Assembly (NCBI GenBank): GCA_013362725.1
Contig: JABFVP010000663.1
Span: 1 to 8,633, forward strand
Source: Cupriavidus sp.
GTDB lineage: Bacteria; Pseudomonadota; Gammaproteobacteria; Burkholderiales; Burkholderiaceae
Length of the DNA stretch: 8,633 bases
Direction of reading: 5' to 3'
Part shown: positions 1 through 5,583 of the stretch, piece by piece
How positions within the stretch are numbered: the first letter of the stretch is position 1
How the letters are laid out: each line of letters begins with the position of its first letter
Position numbers and translations under genes: made by a program
The notes under the pieces: generated by a model
Seen by the model: the letters and a program-made list of their open reading frames with translations, nothing else
Database searches by the model: none
What the model was told of the DNA's origin: nothing

Positions 1-1707
1 GGTCATGGAGTTGGGCCGCGAGATCTGAAACACGCTCGCGGTGGTCATGAACGAACCCCAGTCCACCTTCACGCCGGCCTCGTATTGCTCCGACTTGTAG
101 GGCGCGAACACTTCGCCGGCGTTGGCCGCGGTGGCCGGAGCCGCCTGGCCGCGCGTCAGGCCTTCGGTGTAGTTGCCGTACAGCGAGACCTTGTCGGTGG
201 CCTTGAACACGATGCCAGCGAGGGGCGAGGTGGCGCTTTCCTTGTAGCTGGAGGTCTGCGCGCCGGTGGTGGTGTTGAAGTTGGTCAAGTCCACCGTCTG
301 GTCGCGCAGGCCCAGCGTAAGCAGCACGCGGTCATTGGCGAAAGACAGCGTGTCGGCAATGGCGATGCTGTAGTTCTGCGCCTCCGATGCCTTGCGCGGA
401 TCGATGCGCGCACCGGTCACCACCGGCAGCGCGGCGGGGTTGTAGATGTTCGAGGCCGCGGTGCCGCTCGACGGGATGTAGGCGTTGCCCAGTTCCTGGT
501 CGAGGTTCGCGGCGCTGACCACCAGGGTGTGGCCCACGCTGCCCGTAGCAAAGCGCGCGCGCACCCCAACGTCGGCGCTGGTCGTCTTGCTGTAGGAGTC
601 GTAGTAGCTGTTGCGCACCGTGAAGTTACCCGCCGAATTCATCGACGTGGTGGTGGTCGGGAACATCTGTTCGGCCGTGCCGTCGCGATAGCCGATGCCT
701 GCGTACGCGGTGATCTGATCTGTGACGTCGTACTCGATGCGCGAGGCAACCACGTTGTCCTCCATCTTGAGCGTGGTGCCGGGGAACCAGTTCGAGCGCG
801 AGTCGGGGGCGGCGGGCAGGGCCGTGAGGCTGGGCTGGAAGCCGATCTGCGGCCGGAAGTCGTCGATGTCTTCTTGCTGGGTATAGGCGTCGAGCGACCA
901 GCGCAGCCGGCTGCCGCGGTAGTCCAGCGCGACCGCGCCGACACCCGTCTTGTGGTTTCCGTTGTCGATGCTCGCTTCGCCATCCCGATATGCGCCGTTG
1001 ACGCGGATGCCCCAGGCGTTGTCTTCGCCGAAGCGCCGGCCGATGTCCACGCGGCCGCCGAACTGGCTGTCGCTCACGAAGCCCACGCCCAGTTGCGTCA
1101 GGGGCGCGTCGCCTGCGTGCTTAGTCAGCACATTGATGCTGCCTCCGATGCTGCCGCCCGGCGGAATGCCGTTGATCAGCGTGCCTGGTCCCTTGAGCAG
1201 ATCGACCCGCTCGACGATTTCGGCCGGCACGCGATTGGAGGTGGAAGAGGTCAGGCCATAGAGGCCGTTGAGGCCGATGTCGCCGTTGGTGATGTTGAAG
1301 CCGCGCACCTGGATGTCTTCGGAGAAGCCACCCGCTGCGGTGTTCAGGCGCACCGACGGATCGTTGACCAGCACGTCGCCGATGGTGCGGGCCTGCTCGT
1401 CCTGGATCAGCTCGGAGGTGTAGCTCGTGCTGCTGAAGGGCGAGCTCATGGTGTCGGTCGTGCCCAGGATGCCCAGGCTGCTGCCGCGCGCCATCTGGCC
1501 GCCTGCATAGGGGCGGGGCAGGCCCTCGGCTTCGCCTGAAACGGTCACTTCGGGCAGGGCGGCGGCCGACTGGGCGGTTTGCGCGGTGGCCCCGACGGCG
1601 GCGAAGGCCAGGCCGGCATGCACCAATTGGCGGGCCAGTGCGGCAATGGGACGAAGGGTGGGTTGGGACGTGAGGCGGGAGGCGGGAGCGCGGAAAGATC
1701 GGGTCAT
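1..1707 (-). CDS. TonB-dependent siderophore receptor, 3' end cut by window edge
   Basis: Outer-membrane beta-barrel that imports a ferric siderophore using energy from TonB-ExbB-ExbD. 569 residues are visible and the frame is open to base 1; family members usually run about 700-780, so the last barrel strands and terminal aromatic residue are missing. Seen: signal peptide with probable cleavage after ATA (residue 42), TonB box LPEVTVSG at 51-58, plug domain about 85-196 with QVRGF (133-137) and ERVDLLKGPG (166-175) followed by a Gly-rich NGIPPGGSIGG stretch, then amphipathic barrel strands. The start is fixed: an in-frame TAA lies five codons upstream with no ATG, GTG or TTG between. No clear Shine-Dalgarno is seen. 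A Fur-box candidate sits 29 bp upstream, implying iron repression. It lies 159 bp after the acylase gene on the same strand. Family confident; substrate cannot be read from sequence. Confidence 0.95.
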   Translation of the reverse strand, partial: MTRSFRAPASRLTSQPTLRPIAALARQLVHAGLAFAAVGATAQTAQSAAALPEVTVSGEAEGLPRPYAGGQMARGSSLGILGTTDTMSSPFSSTSYTSELIQDEQARTIGDVLVNDPSVRLNTAAGGFSEDIQVRGFNITNGDIGLNGLYGLTSSTSNRVPAEIVERVDLLKGPGTLINGIPPGGSIGGSINVLTKHAGDAPLTQLGVGFVSDSQFGGRVDIGRRFGEDNAWGIRVNGAYRDGEASIDNGNHKTGVGAVALDYRGSRLRWSLDAYTQQEDIDDFRPQIGFQPSLTALPAAPDSRSNWFPGTTLKMEDNVVASRIEYDVTDQITAYAGIGYRDGTAEQMFPTTTTSMNSAGNFTVRNSYYDSYSKTTSADVGVRARFATGSVGHTLVVSAANLDQELGNAYIPSSGTAASNIYNPAALPVVTGARIDPRKASEAQNYSIAIADTLSFANDRVLLTLGLRDQTVDLTNFNTTTGAQTSSYKESATSPLAGIVFKATDKVSLYGNYTEGLTRGQAAPATAANAGEVFAPYKSEQYEAGVKVDWGSFMTTASVFQISRPNSMT

Positions 1708-1735
1708 CGAGACAACGGATTAAAGCGAATGCAAA

Positions 1736-1750
1736 TGCGAATGATTCCTA
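1736..1750 (-). promoter_or_regulatory. Candidate Fur box upstream of the siderophore receptor
   Basis: The 15-mer TGCGAATGATTCCTA matches the 7-1-7 inverted-repeat Fur site in its TGAGAATNATTCTCA variant at 11 of 14 defined positions, with a perfect GAAT-G-ATTC core. Two more in-phase hexamers, GCGAAT (1725-1730) and GCAAAT (1731-1736), precede it, as in Fur sites read as stacked hexamers. This is the most AT-rich patch in its surroundings and lies 29-43 bp before the receptor start. Fur with iron would repress the receptor. I could not place convincing -35/-10 boxes. The match was made by eye, not with a scoring matrix. Confidence 0.65.
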
Positions 1751-1822
1751 AATGTTAATAGACGTCACCGAATTTCAGGGCATTCACCCGCCAAGCCGCA
1801 CGGGAATGGTCGGATGTTTGGC

Positions 1823-1861
1823 GCGCCGCGCCGCCCGGTGCGCAACCGGCTGGCGCGGCGC
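1823..1861 (-). terminator. Nested GC hairpin just after the acylase stop; possible terminator without U-tract
   Basis: A perfect 10-bp outer stem (1823-1832 with 1852-1861) encloses a 2/2 internal loop and a perfect 5-bp inner stem CCGGT/ACCGG around a 5-nt loop. It begins five bases after the acylase stop codon, where an intrinsic terminator would sit. No T-run follows on the minus strand, so it may instead act as a 3'-end stabiliser, a Rho-dependent end or an attenuator between acylase and receptor. The structure is directly visible; its role is inferred. Confidence 0.45.
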
Positions 1862-1866
1862 TGTTC

Positions 1867-4359
1867 TTACTCGCTGATGCTCGTCAGCTTGAGCGCCGGA
1901 TCGCCTGCGATCTCGGCTTCGGAGAACGGCACCTTGTGCCACTGGCCCTCGCTGTACGCGCGCGTGTAGTCGGCGTTGTGCGCCGACGCCGGGTCATCGG
2001 ACAGCGAGAAGGTCAGGAAGGTGTGGGCCTCCACGCCGCCGTCGGGAAAACGTACCACCTGCATGTAGCTGTTGCCGTTGGGGTCGTTGTCCATGCTGTA
2101 GCCGCCCTGGCCCAGTGCCTTGTCCGAGCAGGCGATGGTGAAGTAGCCCTGGCCGCCGCACCCGCCGTACAGCGGAATCTTCTGGCCGCTGCGCGTGGCG
2201 TAGAGGTAGTCGCCGCGCTGCGCGTCGAGTGCGTAGCCGCTCGCCTGCACTGCCAGCACCGCCGCGCCGAAGGCCTCGCGCAGTGCCGTGGTGATGCTGC
2301 CGTCGGTCTTGAGCTGGCGCGGCGTGTTGACCGGGTCGGCAGCGTCGAACGGCACTGCGTAAAGGCCCGTGGTCTTGCTCGCCCGCGTCCAGAACTCGTC
2401 CCACAGCAGCGCACCGCGCGCCGTGCGCGTGCCGGTGTTGTCCCAGTCGGTCAGCACGGTGCATGCGGCAGCCGGGTCGACGCTCTGGCCCGACACCGTG
2501 ATCGGGCCGCCCGCGCACACCAGGCCGAGCGCCTCGTTCTTGAACAGCTCCGCCGTGTACACGCGGCTGTTGAGCACCATCTTGCGCACGATGTCGCTCG
2601 TGGCGTACTTGCCGGTGTAGCCGTCGGTGCCGGCCAGGCGTCCCTTCGCGATCAGGTTGCCAAGGCGCGTGCGGAAGCTCACTTCCGTTCCGGTGGGGCC
2701 GAGGATGGCCGGGTAGCCGGTGAGCGGCTGGTCGGGGTTGCTCAGCCAGTAGCTGTCGTTCATGTTGGCCACGTAGTCGTCGCGCTGCAGGCTGGGCATG
2801 CGCGCGGGGCCGAGGGCGCCCTTTTGCACCGAGTCGGCGTCGCTTTGCCAATCGCAGGCGCTCTTCGAGCCGTCGAGCACCGGCACGCGCGGTAGCGCGC
2901 CCGCCAGTGCGCCGGCGTAGAGCGAGTTGCAGCTGGCGGCCGGCGGGTTGGGGATGGCGCCGATGTCGGCATACCAGGCCTTGGCACTGCCGCGGCCCAC
3001 GGCCACCGTGTTGACCCATGGAATGGCCGCTTCCTCGCGCTGGATGGCGGCGAACTCGTCGAGCGACTTGGCCTGGTTCCAGCGCTGCCAGTTGCGGAAC
3101 AGGCGGAAGTTGTCGCCGTTGACGTCGCGGATGGCAAAAGCGGTGGTCTGGCTCCATGCCAGGGCCGGATTGAGCAGGCCCAGGTTGACCATGGGGCCGT
3201 ACTGCGATTCGTACAGCGTGCGGGTCACGGGCGACAGGCCGCCGGCAGCCTGCTTTACCTGCACGGTGATGCTGCGCGCCTTCATCTTCACGGCCTGGCC
3301 GTCGACCATGTAGCTGGTCGGATCGCCCGAGGCCAGCGTGAGCTGGAAGAAGCCGAAGCGGCGCGCGGTGGACACCGTATGGCTCCAGGCCACGTTGTCG
3401 TTGAAGCCGATGAGGATCACCGGAATGCCAAGGAACGACGTGCCGCTGACGTTGAGCTGGCCCGGAATGGTCAGCTGCGCCTGGTAGAAGCGGTCGGGTC
3501 CGCGCCAGTACCAATGCGGGTTGCCGAACAGCAGTGGGCTGCCGTCGCCGGTGGCGGCGGTGCCGAAGCCGAACATGTTGCTGCCCACGCCCTCGTGGCC
3601 GCCCACCTGGAGTTCGGGCGCTTTCGTGGTCGCGCCGGCCAGTTGCGTGGCAGCCTGCGCCGCGCGCTGGCGGCGCAGCATCGCAACCGATTGCGAGGCC
3701 GCGGCCGGCGCGCTGGCATTGGCGATGTTTGCCAGGAAATTGCTGTAGCCGCCTGCGAAGTTGGCCGCATACATGCGGCGGAAGATGTCGTCGCTGGTGA
3801 CCGCTGCCACCCAGGCCTCGGTGCGGCAGGCCGCATGCGCGCCGGTGTCGCCTCCGGCCTTGATCTCGCGCACGTAGCGGTTGTAGCCCGCCGCGAAGCC
3901 GGCCACCAGTTCGCGGATGGTCTCGGGCTGCGCGGCGACCATGGTCTTGATCACGTCATCGTTCAGCACGTGGCGGTGGAAGAAGTCGGAGTCGATGTTC
4001 TTCGGCCGGCCGATGGTGCTGGAGAACGGGATCTGCGCGTCGCCGCCGAAATGCAGCGACCGCTCGCCCCGGTAGGTGAGGAAGGAGTTGGCCATGGTGC
4101 ACAGGTCGTCCTGCGCCTGCGCATAGCCGTAGCCGTAGCCGGCGCTGCCCCAGTTGTCCGCCTTGATGTGCGGAACGCCCATGCCGGTGCGGCGGATGTC
4201 GGCCTTGTAGCTCAGTTGCGGGTCGGGGGTGCCCGGCGTGCCGGAGCCACCTCCTCCTCCGCCGTTGTTGCTGCCACCGCCGCAGGCGGCAACCAGGACG
4301 GCGGCGGCGAGCGCCAGCGCGGACAGCGGCACAGGGCCGCGAACGAAGGAAAGTCGCAT
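1867..4359 (-). CDS. Penicillin-acylase-family lipoprotein (AHL/aculeacin/PvdQ-type N-acylase)
   Basis: An 830-residue Ntn-hydrolase that would cleave an amide-linked acyl chain. The lipobox LVAAC puts lipidated Cys at 26; Gly follows, so Lol sorting to the outer membrane is expected, then a Gly/Ser linker (27-40). The alpha region is about 45-235 and a linker is about 236-259. The beta chain would start at Ser260 (VGSNMFGFG), the autocatalytic cleavage site and nucleophile. Counting Ser260 as beta-1, His282 is beta-23 and Val329 is beta-70, the same spacing as the catalytic residues recalled for PvdQ. NDSYWLSNP (Asn534) and FRTRLG (Arg563/565) fit the oxyanion Asn and conserved Arg. Eight further Cys suggest disulfides in the periplasm. 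The start is this ATG, not an upstream one, because GGAG lies 5 bp before it and the lipoprotein signal begins here; a longer reading would overlap the regulator gene out of frame. Substrate is unproven: AHL, lipopeptide or acylated siderophore. Confidence 0.92.
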   Translation of the reverse strand: MRLSFVRGPVPLSALALAAAVLVAACGGGSNNGGGGGGSGTPGTPDPQLSYKADIRRTGMGVPHIKADNWGSAGYGYGYAQAQDDLCTMANSFLTYRGERSLHFGGDAQIPFSSTIGRPKNIDSDFFHRHVLNDDVIKTMVAAQPETIRELVAGFAAGYNRYVREIKAGGDTGAHAACRTEAWVAAVTSDDIFRRMYAANFAGGYSNFLANIANASAPAAASQSVAMLRRQRAAQAATQLAGATTKAPELQVGGHEGVGSNMFGFGTAATGDGSPLLFGNPHWYWRGPDRFYQAQLTIPGQLNVSGTSFLGIPVILIGFNDNVAWSHTVSTARRFGFFQLTLASGDPTSYMVDGQAVKMKARSITVQVKQAAGGLSPVTRTLYESQYGPMVNLGLLNPALAWSQTTAFAIRDVNGDNFRLFRNWQRWNQAKSLDEFAAIQREEAAIPWVNTVAVGRGSAKAWYADIGAIPNPPAASCNSLYAGALAGALPRVPVLDGSKSACDWQSDADSVQKGALGPARMPSLQRDDYVANMNDSYWLSNPDQPLTGYPAILGPTGTEVSFRTRLGNLIAKGRLAGTDGYTGKYATSDIVRKMVLNSRVYTAELFKNEALGLVCAGGPITVSGQSVDPAAACTVLTDWDNTGTRTARGALLWDEFWTRASKTTGLYAVPFDAADPVNTPRQLKTDGSITTALREAFGAAVLAVQASGYALDAQRGDYLYATRSGQKIPLYGGCGGQGYFTIACSDKALGQGGYSMDNDPNGNSYMQVVRFPDGGVEAHTFLTFSLSDDPASAHNADYTRAYSEGQWHKVPFSEAEIAGDPALKLTSISE

Positions 4360-4364
4360 GAAGT

Positions 4365-4375
4365 CTCCAATTGGA
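4365..4375 (-). promoter_or_regulatory. Ribosome binding site of the acylase, inside a 10-bp palindrome
   Basis: GGAG (4368-4365 on the minus strand) lies 5 bp before the ATG at 4359 and decides the start of the acylase. It partly overlaps the perfect palindrome TCCAATTGGA (4366-4375). The palindrome could bind a dimeric regulator, but it may be chance. Confidence 0.7.
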
Positions 4376-4386
4376 ATTGCACGAAC

Positions 4387-4406
4387 AGGCTCTCTTGACG
4401 GAGCCT
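4387..4406 (-). other. Small inverted repeat between regulator and acylase
   Basis: AGGCTC and GAGCCT form a 6-bp stem with an 8-nt loop in the 92-bp gap between the regulator stop and the acylase start. No T-run follows, so it is not a convincing terminator, and the two genes may be co-transcribed. I found no good promoter in this gap. Confidence 0.3.
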
Positions 4407-4451
4407 TGTGCAGCATAGGCAGCGCCCGCCGTGCTGGCTTGAACGCAGACG

Positions 4452-5246
4452 CTATGCGGCGGCGGCCTGGGGATCCGTCAGCACCGCCACCTGGCTGGCC
4501 AGGAAGGAGGGCGGCAGCCCGAAGTAGCTCTGGAAGGTGCGGCTCATGTGGGCCGCGTCGGCAAAGCCGCTCTCCAGCGCGGCGTCGGTCAGGCGGCGCC
4601 GGCCGCCGCCGAACTGCTCCACCGAGCGCCGTACCTTGGTCCACAGCGCATAGCGCTTGATCGACAGGCCCACCTGCTGCGCGAACAGGTGGCTCAGGCG
4701 GTCGGGCGAAAGGCAGGCCAGGGCCGAAAGGCGCGCCAGCGATTGCGGCTCGGCGCTGCCGCGGATCACGTCCAGCACGCGGGCCACCCTCGGGTCGAGC
4801 GCGGCCCCGTCCTGCTCGGGTCTGCCCGCCACCGCCTCGACGAGGCCGGCGCTCAGGCTGCGCAGCTGGCGCGCGGTCAGGACGCCGTCCAGCGCCGGCT
4901 GGAAGGCCTCGCGCAGCTTGCTGCCGAAGCAGCGCGCATCCAGTACCCGGATGCCCTGGTTGCCGCCGCGCCGCGCCAGCAGGCGGTAGGCCGCGGAGGC
5001 CGGATCGAGGTTGAGCGAGAGCAGCCCGCCGCCGTCATCCACGTCCAGCCGGCGCGGCACGTGCGGTGCCACCAGCGCCGCCTCGCAGCGCACGCGGGTG
5101 CCGTCCAGCGCCTCCAGCCGGAAGGGCCGGCCGGCAGGCGAGACCAGCAGCGTTGCCGATGAACGCGCGGTCAGGCCCGAGTGGATTTCGGGTGTGATGT
5201 AGAGAAACCTGTCGTCCCACAGATGCAGGTAGTTGTGCTGGCCCAT
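4452..5246 (-). CDS. AraC-family transcriptional regulator
   Basis: A 264-residue cytoplasmic DNA-binding protein, of usual length for the family. The N-terminal part (about 5-95) looks like a cupin-type sensor domain: LYITPEIHSGL, then PAGRPFRLE and a VAPHVPRRLD stretch. The C-terminal part (about 155-252) has the two AraC helix-turn-helix units: SLARLSALACLSPDRLSHLF (169-188), then LTDAALESGFADAAHMSRTF (219-238) ending in YFGLPPSF, the family signature. A short Ala-rich tail follows. The start MGQHNYLHLW is chosen because homology begins there and no nearer upstream Met fits; the RBS is only a purine-rich AGAAGAAG stretch. It lies 92 bp before the acylase on the same strand, so it is likely a local activator or repressor of that gene. 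The inducer is unknown. Confidence 0.92.
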   Translation of the reverse strand: MGQHNYLHLWDDRFLYITPEIHSGLTARSSATLLVSPAGRPFRLEALDGTRVRCEAALVAPHVPRRLDVDDGGGLLSLNLDPASAAYRLLARRGGNQGIRVLDARCFGSKLREAFQPALDGVLTARQLRSLSAGLVEAVAGRPEQDGAALDPRVARVLDVIRGSAEPQSLARLSALACLSPDRLSHLFAQQVGLSIKRYALWTKVRRSVEQFGGGRRRLTDAALESGFADAAHMSRTFQSYFGLPPSFLASQVAVLTDPQAAAA

Positions 5247-5261
5247 GTCTCGCTTCTTCTT

Positions 5262-5281
5262 CTGCTGGTAGCTGCCAGCAG
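5262..5281 (-). promoter_or_regulatory. Inverted repeat upstream of the AraC gene, candidate operator
   Basis: CTGCTGG-N6-CCAGCAG is a perfect 7-bp inverted repeat located 15-35 bp before the regulator ATG. It could be an autoregulatory binding site or a hairpin in the 5' leader of the regulator mRNA. Only the symmetry is seen; binding is inferred. AraC proteins more often use direct repeats, which weakens the operator idea. Confidence 0.35.
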
Positions 5282-5391
5282 TTGATTGTGGGCTGGGCAG
5301 GAGAGCGCGGGCATAGGGGAGGACGCGAAGGCGCGGCGGCCGCGCCGTCTCGGTTTCCGGGCTGGATCGGGCCCCGATTAAGACTCGGTTA

Positions 5392-5493
5392 AGGGGACGG
5401 TCGCAAAGTTGCGGTTCGGCAGTTCCGCTCTTCTCCTCTCCCCCTCCATCCCCTTGGAACTGTCGTTGAACCCGCTTCGGCGGGTTTCTTTTT
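5392..5493 (+). ncRNA. Candidate small RNA with C-rich loop and intrinsic terminator
   Basis: The rightward terminator at 5469-5493 has no protein gene before it on its strand: the plus strand upstream is antisense to the AraC gene. Directly before it, 5417-5426 pairs with 5456-5465 (10 bp, one G-U) around a 29-nt loop that is almost all pyrimidine and contains CCUCUCC and CCCCCUCC, complementary to Shine-Dalgarno-like sequence. A weak CGCA/TGCG hairpin (5402-5413) precedes it. A C-rich anti-SD loop plus U-tailed terminator is typical of Hfq-type trans-acting sRNAs. The 5' end is a guess: only a poor -35/-10 pair (about 5354 and 5376) is visible. It might instead be a terminator that guards against antisense read-through. 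Confidence 0.35.
5469..5493 (+). terminator. Intrinsic terminator with UUCG tetraloop
   Basis: AACCCGC (5469-5475) and GCGGGTT (5480-5486) form a perfect 7-bp stem closed by a c-UUCG-g tetraloop, followed by TTTCTTTTT (5485-5493). The T-run is on the right side only, so it ends rightward transcripts. It lies between the divergent AraC and lipoprotein genes and would also shield the lipoprotein promoter from upstream transcription. Confidence 0.88.
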
Positions 5494-5544
5494 GCATGGC
5501 CCGCAGCGCGCGTGATGCCGACGGGCGCTAACTGATTTCGGGGA

Positions 5545-5573
5545 TTGGCACTGGCGGCTGCGATCTGTAACCT
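5545..5573 (+). promoter_or_regulatory. Candidate sigma-70 promoter of the repeat lipoprotein
   Basis: TTGGCA (5545-5550, five of six to the -35 consensus) is 17 bp from TAACCT (5568-5573), which keeps the key -10 positions T1, A2 and T6. Transcription would begin near 5580, about 3 bases before the ATG, giving a leaderless or near-leaderless mRNA. This agrees with the absence of a Shine-Dalgarno sequence. Assigned by eye. Confidence 0.4.
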
Positions 5574-5583
5574 CAAAGTTACA
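5566..5583 (+). promoter_or_regulatory. Inverted repeat over the -10 and start codon of the lipoprotein
   Basis: TGTAAC-CTCAAA-GTTACA is a perfect 6-bp inverted repeat whose right arm ends on the A of the ATG. It overlaps the proposed -10 and start site, a position where a dimeric repressor would block transcription. A 6-bp repeat in this length of DNA can also be chance. Confidence 0.3.

Larger units (their letters stand above)
5247..5582. other. 336-bp divergent intergenic region rich in inverted repeats
   Basis: No protein gene is seen. It separates the AraC gene (minus) from the repeat lipoprotein (plus). In order it holds: a 7-bp inverted repeat (5262-5281), a GC palindrome with 8-bp arms around one base (5330-5346), ATCGGG-C-CCCGAT (5366-5378), a weak CGCA/TGCG hairpin (5402-5413), a 10-bp stem with a pyrimidine loop (5417-5465), an intrinsic terminator (5469-5493) and the lipoprotein promoter candidate (5545-5573). 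A clear AraC promoter was not found. Confidence 0.8.

Noticed and set aside
85..1539. 484-codon plus-strand open frame opposite the siderophore receptor
   Set aside because: The minus strand encodes a clear TonB receptor here. The plus frame gives His/Arg/Ala/Val-rich sequence with no motif and is a shadow.
1936..4398. Large plus-strand and alternative minus-strand frames across the acylase gene (for example 1936-2895, 3379-4398, 1994-3514)
   Set aside because: All are shadows of the acylase reading frame: biased composition, no domain, no supporting start signal.
4360..4644. Longer start for the acylase, adding 95 residues at the N-terminus
   Set aside because: The extra part is low-complexity Arg/Pro/Ala sequence, overlaps the AraC helix-turn-helix coding region in another frame, and would bury the lipoprotein signal. 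The ATG at 4359 has a proper ribosome binding site.
4548..5162. 204-codon plus-strand open frame opposite the AraC gene
   Set aside because: Gln/Arg/Ala-rich shadow of a well-supported AraC protein.
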